A DNA stretch of 7,046 nt, from positions 1 to 7,046 of the forward strand of contig DMUR01000086.1 of NCBI GenBank assembly GCA_003476885.1. Reading direction: 5' to 3'. The DNA comes from Chloroflexota bacterium. Its GTDB lineage: Bacteria; Chloroflexota; Limnocylindria; Limnocylindrales; Limnocylindraceae. This document shows, piece after piece, positions 1-5,985 of the stretch; positions within the stretch are counted from its first letter, which is position 1; every line of letters begins with the position of its first letter. The notes below the pieces were generated by a model. That model was not told the origin of the DNA, did not search any database, and saw nothing but the letters and a program-made list of their open reading frames with translations. The translations under genes and the position numbers were made by a program.

Positions 1-115
1 TGGACAGAATGCCCGCTTGGCAGCTCGTCTCACCGGTTTCCGCATCGACATTGCCAGCGATGGAACTGGCGCTGCTGAAACTTCGGCAGAAGCCCCAGCG
101 GGCGAGGAGGCCTAA
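1..115 (+). CDS. nusA: NusA, C-terminal end (partial)
   Basis: Reading from base 2, 37 codons lead to a TAA at 113-115. They begin [17 protein letters not shown], which matches the end of the second KH domain of the transcription elongation and antitermination factor NusA (usual form [17 protein letters not shown]). A short Ala/Glu-rich tail of about 20 residues follows. The rest of the gene lies upstream of the window. NusA binds RNA polymerase and nascent RNA and modulates pausing, termination and rRNA antitermination. Its place just before ylxR and infB is the classic nusA-infB operon order, which supports the call despite the short fragment. The acidic Glu-Glu-Ala end also carries the AGGAGG discussed for ylxR. 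Confidence 0.88.
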   Translation, partial: GQNARLAARLTGFRIDIASDGTGAAETSAEAPAGEEA

Positions 116-383
116 GACGCCCGCCGTTCGTGCGCGCACCTGCGTGGCCTGTCGGCTGACACAGCCGGTGGAGACGCTTGTGCGGTACGGAGCCTCCGCA
201 GATGGGGGAGTACAAACAGGCGCAGTCGGCGGTCGAGGTGCCTGGATCTGCCAGAGCGGCGACGAAGCGCACGACCTGCTCATTGGTGACGGACTACGAC
301 GGGGATTGAGGGGTCGCATCGCGGCCGCCGAGATCGAACAGATTCTGATTGAGCGACAACGCCAAAGAAGTGAAAGGGGGTAG
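60..383 (+). CDS. ylxR: YlxR (DUF448) RNA-binding protein
   Basis: This is a small basic protein of 107 residues from the ATG at 60. It carries the two YlxR signatures: RTCVACR (Cys28 to Arg32) near the N-terminus and GRGAWIC (residues 58-64), followed by a helical segment with LRRGLRGRI. YlxR proteins sit between nusA and infB in many bacteria. They are RNA-binding, and in Bacillus subtilis YlxR (RnpM) has been linked to RNase P modulation. The start is uncertain. The ATG at 60 overlaps nusA by 56 bases and has no evident Shine-Dalgarno sequence, and it puts 27 residues before the Cys motif where the family usually has about 5-15. A perfect AGGAGG lies 6 bases before an in-frame ACG at 117, which would give an 88-residue protein starting [13 protein letters not shown]. 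No ylxQ (L7Ae-like) gene separates it from infB. Confidence 0.85.
   Translation: MELALLKLRQKPQRARRPKTPAVRARTCVACRLTQPVETLVRYGASADGGVQTGAVGGRGAWICQSGDEAHDLLIGDGLRRGLRGRIAAAEIEQILIERQRQRSERG
105..110 (+). promoter_or_regulatory. Strong Shine-Dalgarno, possible ylxR RBS
   Basis: AGGAGG lies inside the last codons of nusA. The only in-frame ylxR codon at normal spacing is ACG at 117-119, after a 6-base spacer. The next in-frame GTG (144) is already inside the conserved CVACR motif, so it cannot be the start. Either ylxR begins at a rare ACG, or the match is chance in Glu-Glu codons and translation begins at the ATG at 60. Confidence 0.4.
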
Positions 384-386
384 CAG

Positions 387-2261
387 ATGACGAAGCAGCG
401 CAAGAGCATCCGTCCACCGCGCCCCGATCGCTTGCCGCCAGAACCGAAGCCAGCACGTGTTGCGCAAGTGCATGATGGCGTCCTTGAGCTGCCCGCCTCT
501 ATCGTCGTTGGCGATCTTGCAACGCTACTCAAGGTAAACCCAGCTGACATCATCAACCCGCTGATTCGGAGCGGCGTCTTTGCCACCATGAACCAGGGCA
601 TTGATCGTGAAACGGCCTCCCTCATTGCGACCGAGCTCGGCTTTACGGTTAAGGAGCCCGAACCTGACGAAGATGAGGCCACGCCGGAGGCAACTCCTGA
701 GGCCGCACCAGCTGCAGCGAAGACGGAATTCTTTAGTGAAGCTCCAGGCGCGACACTCATCTCGCGCGCACCGATCGTTACCGTGATGGGCCACGTTGAC
801 CACGGCAAGACGAGCCTGCTCGATGCGCTGCGCAAGACCAGCGTTGCCGACGGCGAGCGTGGCGGCATTACCCAGCACCTTGGTGCCAGCCAGGTTCAGC
901 GTGGCGACCGTTCGATCCTCTTCCTTGACACCCCTGGACATGAGGCCTTTACGGCGATGCGAGCACGCGGCGCGCGAGTGACCGATATCGCCATCGTTGT
1001 GGTCGCCGCTGATGACGGTGTGATGCCACAGACAAAAGAGGCGATCAGCCACGCCCGCGCTGCAAACGTGCCGATCATCGTTGCCATGAACAAGATGGAC
1101 AAGCCGGATGCGAATCCAGAACGAGTGAAGAGCGATCTTGCTGAAGCGAACGTGCTCGTTGAGGCGTACGGCGGTGATATTCCGATGGTCGCAGTCTCCG
1201 CAAAGACGGGGGTCGGCCTTGACGACTTGCTGGACATGGTCCTTCTCGTCGCAGACCTCGGTGACTACAAGGCGGATCCGTCACGCCCCGCCATTGGTAC
1301 CGTGATCGAGGCGCAACGCGATAAGGGGCGTGGACCAATTGCAACGGTGATCGTGCAGACTGGGACCCTTCGTATTGGTGACGCGGTTGTCGCAGGGGCG
1401 ATCTCAGGGAAGGTCCGCGCTCTTGAGACCACGGACGGCGCGCGCGTGAAGCTATCCGGTCCGTCCACCGCTGTTGTCATCTCTGGCCTCCCTGAGGTCC
1501 CCTCAAGCGGAGACATCTTCCGAGTCGCCGCCGATGAGCGAGAGGCACGCGACCTCGCTGAGACCGCTAGGAACGAAGCGACAGCCGCCCGCGACGGCGG
1601 CGGCAGGGCAACCATGGAAGAGCTCTACCGACGCATCCAGTCAGGGGCCGGGAAAGAGGTCCGCGTCATCTTGAAGTCAGATGTCGCCGGCTCACTCGGC
1701 GCTATTGAGCACCAGCTGGAGAAACTGCAGAGCGACGAGGTTCGCATCAATGTGCTCATGTCGGCCGCCGGTGAGATCACCGAAAACGACATCCTCCTCG
1801 CATCTGCATCAGACGCGATTGTTCTCGGCTTCACCACGACGCTCACTCCGGGCGCCCGCCGCATGGCGGACACCGAAAAGGTTGATGTCAGGCTCTACGA
1901 GATCATTTATGAACTTGCCGACGATATGAAGGCGGCAATTGAGGGGATGCTCGACCCTGAGAAGTCGGAAGTCGTTGAAGGTCGCGCGGAGGTGAAGCAG
2001 CTCTTCCCAGGAAAGGGCTTTGTGATCGCGGGTTGCGTTGTCCGCGAGGGACGCGTGACGCGTGGGTCTAAGGTTCGCCTGATGCGTGGCGGAACGGCTG
2101 TAGCCACAGACGTTGTGGAGTCGCTACGAAGGTTCCGCGACGATGTGCGTGAAGTGAAAGAGGGACAAGAGTGTGGCATTGGTCTCGGGCCAACGATCAC
2201 TATCCAAGAGGGCGACATCTTGGAGATCGTTGGGGAGCAGTCGACTCGTAGGACGCTCTGA
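387..2261 (+). CDS. infB: Translation initiation factor IF-2
   Basis: This is the GTPase that brings initiator fMet-tRNA to the 30S subunit and promotes 50S joining. An IF2-N domain spans about residues 33-90. A short acidic Pro/Ala/Glu-rich linker (91-112) leads to the G domain. Motifs seen are G1 GHVDHGKT (135-142), the switch I segment GGITQHLGA (159-167), G3 DTPGH (181-185), G4 NKMD (235-238) and G5 SAK (271-273). Domain II starts around 300, domain III around 425, and domain IV (about 525-624) carries [21 protein letters not shown] and the ECGI segment. At 624 residues it is far shorter than the 890-residue E. coli or roughly 1000-residue actinobacterial proteins, because the N-terminal extension is almost absent. 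The ATG at 387 has AAAGGGGG at 373-380, with a 6-base spacer. It lies 3 bases after ylxR and its TGA shares one base with the rbfA ATG. Confidence 0.98.
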   Translation: MTKQRKSIRPPRPDRLPPEPKPARVAQVHDGVLELPASIVVGDLATLLKVNPADIINPLIRSGVFATMNQGIDRETASLIATELGFTVKEPEPDEDEATPEATPEAAPAAAKTEFFSEAPGATLISRAPIVTVMGHVDHGKTSLLDALRKTSVADGERGGITQHLGASQVQRGDRSILFLDTPGHEAFTAMRARGARVTDIAIVVVAADDGVMPQTKEAISHARAANVPIIVAMNKMDKPDANPERVKSDLAEANVLVEAYGGDIPMVAVSAKTGVGLDDLLDMVLLVADLGDYKADPSRPAIGTVIEAQRDKGRGPIATVIVQTGTLRIGDAVVAGAISGKVRALETTDGARVKLSGPSTAVVISGLPEVPSSGDIFRVAADEREARDLAETARNEATAARDGGGRATMEELYRRIQSGAGKEVRVILKSDVAGSLGAIEHQLEKLQSDEVRINVLMSAAGEITENDILLASASDAIVLGFTTTLTPGARRMADTEKVDVRLYEIIYELADDMKAAIEGMLDPEKSEVVEGRAEVKQLFPGKGFVIAGCVVREGRVTRGSKVRLMRGGTAVATDVVESLRRFRDDVREVKEGQECGIGLGPTITIQEGDILEIVGEQSTRRTL

Positions 2262-2671
2262 TGACGGAACGGATGCCACGCGTGGACGAACTTCTCCGAG
2301 AAGAAATCAGCACGCATATCTCTCGTTCGATTAGCGATCCACGTTTGGGCTTTGTAACGGTCGTTGGTGTTGAAACGTCGCCCGACCTACGCCACGCAAA
2401 AGTGTTCATCAGCACGATCGGTACGGAGGAGCAACGTGCTTCCTCTCTGGCCGCACTGCGAAGCGCGACGCCATACTTGCGCACAGTCATCTCAAAAGGC
2501 CTTCGTATTCGGCGCGTTCCAGCGTTGCACTTTGAGCTCGATGCTGCGGGTGAGCGTGGCAGCCGAATCCAGCAACTACTCGGAAGCATTGAACGAGGTG
2601 ATGATCCGCTCGACGATCTCGCTCCGCTCCCGAGTCCCGGCGCACCGCGACCGACAGGGGAGGCCTCATGA
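2261..2671 (+). CDS. rbfA: 30S ribosome-binding factor RbfA
   Basis: This is a 136-residue KH-like protein that binds the immature 30S subunit near the 5' helix of 16S rRNA and helps late maturation. Family features are RVDELLREEIS (7-17), DPRLGFVTVVGVETSPDLRHAKV (26-48), YLRTVISKGLRIRRVPALHF (72-91) and the closing GSRIQQLL (100-107). A Pro/Asp-rich tail of about 25 residues follows and is probably disordered. The type II KH kink, usually Ala-x-Gly before the last helix, reads Ala-Thr-Pro (69-71) here. The ATG at 2261 overlaps the infB stop by one base, and AGGA at 2250-2253 may serve as Shine-Dalgarno. An ATG at 2273 (MPRVDELL) is a possible alternative start. Its place directly after infB is the standard order. 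Confidence 0.95.
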   Translation: MTERMPRVDELLREEISTHISRSISDPRLGFVTVVGVETSPDLRHAKVFISTIGTEEQRASSLAALRSATPYLRTVISKGLRIRRVPALHFELDAAGERGSRIQQLLGSIERGDDPLDDLAPLPSPGAPRPTGEAS

Positions 2672-3711
2672 CGCTGCTTGCTCGAACATCGGCTCTTCAC
2701 GCGGAGGCGAGCGCAGCTGTGCCAGCCGAACTGTTGCAACTGCTGCAAAGCGCAAAGCGGATCTGGGTCATCCCACATGAACGACCTGATGCAGATGCGC
2801 TCGGAGCAGCGCTAGGGCTCCAGTCAATTCTTACGCAGCGAGGAGCTGAGGTTGCGGTCTTCTGTGCAGACGCCCCCGCGAAGGTCTATGAAGTGATCCC
2901 AACGATCGATCGTGTTCTCACTTCGCCGCCAGAGTGGACTCCTGATGCAGTGATCCTCGTCGACTGCGGCGAGGCGCGTCGTGCCGGACGTGCTGGTGCG
3001 CTGATGGAGGCCCTGCCAAGCAGTGTGACCCGAGCAACCATTGATCACCACGTCTCGAACAGCAGCACCTCACCGCTGCAGTGGATTGACCCAACGGCTG
3101 CAGCAACATGCGAGATGATCACGCTAATTGCCGTTGCGCTTGGATCTGATCTCGCTGCCGAAGAGGGACGTCTCGCCGCCACACTCGCCGCAGGAATCAT
3201 CATGGACACCGCAACCTTCCAGCACAGCAACACGACCCCTCGGACACTGCAGGTGGCGGGTCTCCTCCTCGAGGCTGGGGCTCCAATCAGTGAGATCTCC
3301 CGGCGCCTCTATCGCTCCAAGCCCGCGACACAGGTGCGTCTCCACGCGCGTGTGCTCGATCGCATTGAAACTTCAGATGACGGACTGACAGTTTGGGCCG
3401 CTGTCTTGAACTCAGACCTGCAGCAGACCAACGCACAGCCAGAGGAGACCGAAGGGATCGTTGACACACTCGCTCAGATTAATGAAGCGGATGTCGCACT
3501 CTTCTTCAAAGAGGAGGGAGCTGATTCCACGCGCCTCTCCATTAGGACAAAGGAGCAGGGCCTCGATGCCACCAAGATTGCCGCGCTCTTTCAAGGTGGT
3601 GGGCATGCGCGTGCGGCCGGGGCGAGTATTGCGGCCCCACTTGATGATGCAGTCGCAGCCGTACTTCGCGGTGTCACCTCACTTCGTACGGGGCGCGGTA
3701 CCGAGTCTTAG
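2668..3711 (+). CDS. nrnA: NrnA-type DHH/DHHA1 phosphoesterase
   Basis: This 347-residue protein belongs to the NrnA/RecJ-like DHH superfamily, which hydrolyses 2-5 nt nanoRNAs; some members also cleave pAp or the cyclic-dinucleotide product pApA. Metal-binding motifs are all visible: HERPDADALG (His37, Asp41, Asp43), VILVDCG (Asp99), the DHH triad (126-128) and GIIMDTATF (Asp180). The C-terminal DHHA1 domain ends with the substrate-binding GGGHARAAG (310-318). Length matches the 310-350 typical of the family. The ATG at 2668 overlaps the rbfA stop by 4 bases (ATGA), and GGGGAGG at 2657-2663 precedes it. The location between rbfA and truB is common in Gram-positive and Chloroflexota-type operons. 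The enzyme is presumably cytoplasmic. Exact substrate preference (nanoRNA, pAp or pApA) cannot be told from sequence. Confidence 0.93.
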   Translation: MTLLARTSALHAEASAAVPAELLQLLQSAKRIWVIPHERPDADALGAALGLQSILTQRGAEVAVFCADAPAKVYEVIPTIDRVLTSPPEWTPDAVILVDCGEARRAGRAGALMEALPSSVTRATIDHHVSNSSTSPLQWIDPTAAATCEMITLIAVALGSDLAAEEGRLAATLAAGIIMDTATFQHSNTTPRTLQVAGLLLEAGAPISEISRRLYRSKPATQVRLHARVLDRIETSDDGLTVWAAVLNSDLQQTNAQPEETEGIVDTLAQINEADVALFFKEEGADSTRLSIRTKEQGLDATKIAALFQGGGHARAAGASIAAPLDDAVAAVLRGVTSLRTGRGTES

Positions 3712-3713
3712 CA

Positions 3714-4694
3714 ATGGCACGTCGACGTCCAAGTACCCCTGGCATTGACGGCATTCTTCTCGTTGACAAGGCGAATGGCCCAACGAGTCACGATGTGGTG
3801 GCGAAGGTGCGTCGTATTGCAGGTCAGCCGCGGATTGGTCATGGCGGCACACTTGATCCGTTTGCCACCGGCCTTCTGGTGCTCGTCCTTGGACGCGCAA
3901 CACGCCTCGCCGCCCTGCATCAGGGAGGAGCGAAACGCTACGAGGCAACATTCTCGTTCGGCGGCGCAACCACGACCGACGACCTCGACGGCGAACTGAT
4001 TACGGGCGCTACGACACGAGCGACGCGTGATCAAGTTGAAGAGTTGCTGCCACGCTTTCGCGGCGCGCTTGAACAGGTTCCCCCGAGTCACTCCGCGAAG
4101 CGCACTGATGGCGTGCGTGCCTATGAACGTGCACGCGCGGGAGAGGTGGTCAATCTTGCCCCCCGCACCGTTGAGATCACCCGCTTTGAGGTGACGTCAT
4201 GGGACGAGAGTCACCCTGAAGAACCTCTAATGGGTGCTCAGCTGGATGTCAGCTCAGGGACGTATATTCGTGCGATCGCACGCGATCTTGGCGCAGCAGT
4301 GGGGAGTGGTGCTCATCTGGTTGCACTGCGGCGGATCGGATCTGGTCCGTTCAACGTTGCGCAGGCACACCCAATGTCGGCGATCGCTGAAGCGGCGCTT
4401 GCGGGACGACTCTCTGAGTTGCTCCTGCCACTCGATGCAGGCATCGAAACTATTCCACGCGTTGATCTGAACGAAGAGGCGACGCTTCTCTTGCGCGACG
4501 GTGCTGCGATCTCGGCACAACTGTGTGGGGCCGCTGTAGAGAGCATCCAAATAGGTGAGCAAGTTCGCCTGATGGTTGCGGACCAACTTGCCGCTCTTGG
4601 GCGGCGCACGGACACTGGCGTGCAGCCGGAACGCGTCTTCATCACCCCAAATGCAACGCCACCAGGGAGACGGCATCCAGTGGAGGCAGGGTGA
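3714..4694 (+). CDS. truB: tRNA pseudouridine-55 synthase TruB
   Basis: This enzyme converts U55 in the T-loop of elongator tRNAs to pseudouridine. The N-terminal GILLVDKANGPTSHD (13-27) and the catalytic motif GHGGTLDPFATG (42-53) are present, with nucleophile Asp48 at the same number as in E. coli. Tyr76 in the KRY segment and Arg186 in SGTYIRAIARDLG (181-193) match the E. coli active-site Tyr76 and Arg181. The PPSHSAKRTDGVRAYERAR segment (123-141) and the LRRIGSGPF (205-213) segment are also standard. The C-terminal part from about 245 to 313, ending VFITPN, fits the PUA-like RNA-binding domain. Length 326 is normal. The ATG lies 2 bases after the nrnA stop with only a weak Shine-Dalgarno, so translation probably depends on coupling. 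Confidence 0.97.
   Translation: MARRRPSTPGIDGILLVDKANGPTSHDVVAKVRRIAGQPRIGHGGTLDPFATGLLVLVLGRATRLAALHQGGAKRYEATFSFGGATTTDDLDGELITGATTRATRDQVEELLPRFRGALEQVPPSHSAKRTDGVRAYERARAGEVVNLAPRTVEITRFEVTSWDESHPEEPLMGAQLDVSSGTYIRAIARDLGAAVGSGAHLVALRRIGSGPFNVAQAHPMSAIAEAALAGRLSELLLPLDAGIETIPRVDLNEEATLLLRDGAAISAQLCGAAVESIQIGEQVRLMVADQLAALGRRTDTGVQPERVFITPNATPPGRRHPVEAG
4682..4686 (+). promoter_or_regulatory. Shine-Dalgarno for ribF GTG start
   Basis: GGAGG lies within the last truB codons, 4 bases before the GTG at 4691. It supports the GTGA overlap start of ribF. Confidence 0.75.
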
Positions 4695-5566
4695 GCCTTA
4701 ACCAGGTGGCGAGCGAATCACGCCTTCTCGGATGGGAAGAGCTTGAGGGTGCGTCGCTCGCTGGTGCGCGAGAGGATGGCGCCGTTCTCACGATTGGAAT
4801 CTTTGATGGCTTACACCGAGGACATCAGCGCATCCTGGCTGCTGCTGAGCGCCTCGCTGCGTCTGCAGGGCTTCATCGAATCCACATCGGATTTGACCCG
4901 CACCCCGATCTTCTCCTCCGCGGTGTTACGCCGCTCCGGCTCCTTGATCCCATCGAGCTTGAGATGCGATTCGCATCTGCAGGTGTTGAGCAGTGGTGCG
5001 ACCTCCCGTTTGACGCAGAGATGCGCGACACAGAGTGGGAGCCCTTCCTTGCTCGCCTGGTCGCTGCAACGGGGGCACGGAGCATTGTGCTCTCGCCAGA
5101 GAGTGCGCTTGGGCGCGGCAGAGAGGGGCGCCTTGAGAGGATTCGCTCCTGGGGGGCTACTCGCGGGATTCAGGTACACCCTGTTGCGGAGGCGCGCGCG
5201 GAGGGGGCCCCTATACGGAGCACGGCGATTCGTGCAGCGATAGCGGCTGGGGAACTCTCCGGGGCCGCCCGGGCACTCGGCCGACCGCATGCGATCACGG
5301 CACTGCGCTCCCCGGGCAGCCTCGAACTGCAGGTTGAAGGGGATGGCTTCGCCCTCCCGCCAGCAGGGGAGTACGAGATCCGGATCGGCGCGGCAGCGCA
5401 CCGTTCTGGCCGCCTCCCCCTCACGGGGCGGGTAGCCCGCGCTCGCTTTGACCCTGCGGAGCAGACCCTTAGCCTTGACCGTACTGCCACTGAGCGACTT
5501 CCTGAGGGGAGCGGGCGGCTGCGCGCAGCCCTGCTGAGGCGGCTCGCTGGACGGAGTGGGCGCTGA
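4691..5566 (+). CDS. ribF: RibF-like FMN adenylyltransferase, degenerate kinase half
   Basis: The normal protein phosphorylates riboflavin to FMN (C-terminal half) and adenylylates FMN to FAD (N-terminal half). The adenylyltransferase half is recognisable: TIGIFDGLHRGHQ (34-46), FDPHP (68-72), and IRSTAIR (175-181), matching the ISSTxIR signature, then LGRPH (196-200). The usual GxDFRFG segment reads LSPESALGRG (134-143). After LGRPH only about 91 residues remain, against roughly 120-130 for a full kinase domain. The LGFPTAN signature that binds Mg-ATP is not visible; only LPPAGEYEIRI (222-232) resembles the family's LPxxGVYxV strand. The domain therefore looks degenerate, and the enzyme may be only an FAD synthetase or altered further. 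The start is GTG at 4691, overlapping the truB stop by 4 bases, with GGAGG 4 bases upstream. Its position after truB is typical for ribF. Confidence 0.85.
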   Translation: MSLNQVASESRLLGWEELEGASLAGAREDGAVLTIGIFDGLHRGHQRILAAAERLAASAGLHRIHIGFDPHPDLLLRGVTPLRLLDPIELEMRFASAGVEQWCDLPFDAEMRDTEWEPFLARLVAATGARSIVLSPESALGRGREGRLERIRSWGATRGIQVHPVAEARAEGAPIRSTAIRAAIAAGELSGAARALGRPHAITALRSPGSLELQVEGDGFALPPAGEYEIRIGAAAHRSGRLPLTGRVARARFDPAEQTLSLDRTATERLPEGSGRLRAALLRRLAGRSGR

Positions 5567-5606
5567 TTGCTACGCTTCGTGCATCCAAGAGATGTGAATT
5601 GAGATG

Positions 5607-5627
5607 GGGTGGGCCTTGGAGCCCCCC
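5607..5627 (+). promoter_or_regulatory. GC hairpin in rpsO leader
   Basis: The 79-base gap between ribF and rpsO contains a hairpin. GGGC (5611-5614) pairs with GCCC (5621-5624) around the loop CTTGGA. The stem extends by GGG (5607-5609) with CCC (5625-5627), leaving U5610 as a bulge. It ends 4 bases before the rpsO Shine-Dalgarno. No T-run follows, so it is not a standard terminator. S15 represses its own mRNA through leader structures in several bacteria, and this hairpin is well placed for that; the role is inferred only. Confidence 0.5.
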
Positions 5628-5631
5628 AGAC

Positions 5632-5636
5632 AGGAG
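5632..5636 (+). promoter_or_regulatory. Shine-Dalgarno deciding rpsO start
   Basis: AGGAG ends 9 bases before the TTG at 5646. It lies downstream of the ATG at 5604, so it can only serve the TTG. This is the main sequence reason for preferring the TTG start. Confidence 0.8.
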
Positions 5637-5645
5637 AGAGAGACC

Positions 5646-5915
5646 TTGCCACTAGATCGAACAACGACCGAGCGGATCGTCGCTGCAAATGGGCGACACG
5701 CTCAGGACACCGGCTCTGCCGAGGTCCAAATCGCACTCCTCACGGAGCGCATTGAGGGGCTCACTGGGCACCTTCAGACATTCAAGCAGGACAATCACTC
5801 GCGCCGGGGGCTCTTGAAGCTCGTCGGCCAGCGACGTCGCCTGCTGACTTTCCTACGACGCGAGGATGTGGCCCGACACGCCGCACTCACCGAGAAGCTC
5901 GGCCTTCGTCGCTAA
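5646..5915 (+). CDS. rpsO: 30S ribosomal protein S15
   Basis: S15 is a primary 16S rRNA binder that nucleates the platform of the 30S subunit. From the TTG at 5646 the protein is 89 residues, exactly the usual length, and starts [12 protein letters not shown] in line with the family's MPLTxExKxxII. Conserved segments are [16 protein letters not shown] (21-36), the rRNA-contacting His42, Asp49 and Ser52, [17 protein letters not shown] (51-67) and the end [10 protein letters not shown] longer reading from the ATG at 5604 would add 14 residues ([14 protein letters not shown]) that have no family counterpart and would span the leader hairpin and the Shine-Dalgarno. The gene sits just upstream of pnp, the order found in very many bacteria. 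Confidence 0.97.
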   Translation: MPLDRTTTERIVAANGRHAQDTGSAEVQIALLTERIEGLTGHLQTFKQDNHSRRGLLKLVGQRRRLLTFLRREDVARHAALTEKLGLRR

Positions 5916-5920
5916 CCCCC

Positions 5921-5937
5921 GCTCAGCACCGCTGAGC
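5921..5937 (+). promoter_or_regulatory. Perfect hairpin after rpsO
   Basis: GCTCAGC (5921-5927) and GCTGAGC (5931-5937) form a perfect 7-bp stem with the 3-base loop ACC, 5 bases after the rpsO stop. The following bases (AACTAGATCGG) contain no T-run. It is therefore more likely an RNA-processing or 3'-end-protecting structure than an intrinsic terminator, although leaky termination is possible. Confidence 0.6.
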
Positions 5938-5946
5938 AACTAGATC

Positions 5947-5971
5947 GGTCGGGCGCCATATGGGCGCGGCC
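5947..5971 (+). promoter_or_regulatory. Hairpin in pnp leader
   Basis: GCGCC (5953-5957) pairs with GGCGC (5963-5967) around the loop ATATG. An outer GGTC (5947-5950) pairs with GGCC (5968-5971), including one G-U pair, leaving two bulged G bases. The structure ends just before the pnp Shine-Dalgarno AGAGGAG (5975-5981), which is 4 bases from the ATG. In E. coli the pnp leader stem is cut by RNase III and then degraded by PNPase itself to repress translation. This hairpin occupies the equivalent place, but the mechanism here is inferred. Confidence 0.5.
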
Positions 5972-5985
5972 TGAAGAGGAGCAAC

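Noticed and set aside
9..59. ATG 9 as ylxR start
   Set aside because: It would overlap nusA by over 100 bases and add 17 residues that are only the shifted reading of conserved NusA codons.
525..1052. Long minus-strand open frame antisense to infB, and similar minus-strand frames elsewhere (for example 2200-2778, 4811-5401, 5170-5736, 6562-6990)
   Set aside because: They lie opposite genes with clear family motifs, show no recognisable protein pattern, and are expected in GC-rich coding DNA.
2364..2780. Plus-strand open frame overlapping rbfA and nrnA
   Set aside because: It is a shifted-frame shadow with no family motif, and both overlapped genes are well supported in their own frames.
4743..5243. 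166-codon plus-strand frame inside ribF
   Set aside because: The RibF motifs (GIFDGLHRGH, IRSTAIR) are in the other frame, and this one is Ser/Arg/Leu-rich with no recognisable domain.
5567..5603. Promoter upstream of rpsO
   Set aside because: A TTGCTA at 5568 was considered as a -35 box, but at 17-base spacing the bases are GATGTG, with no acceptable -10 box.
5916..5945. Intrinsic terminator after rpsO
   Set aside because: The 7-bp stem is perfect, but the bases after it contain no T-run, and pnp follows within 50 bases in the expected operon order.
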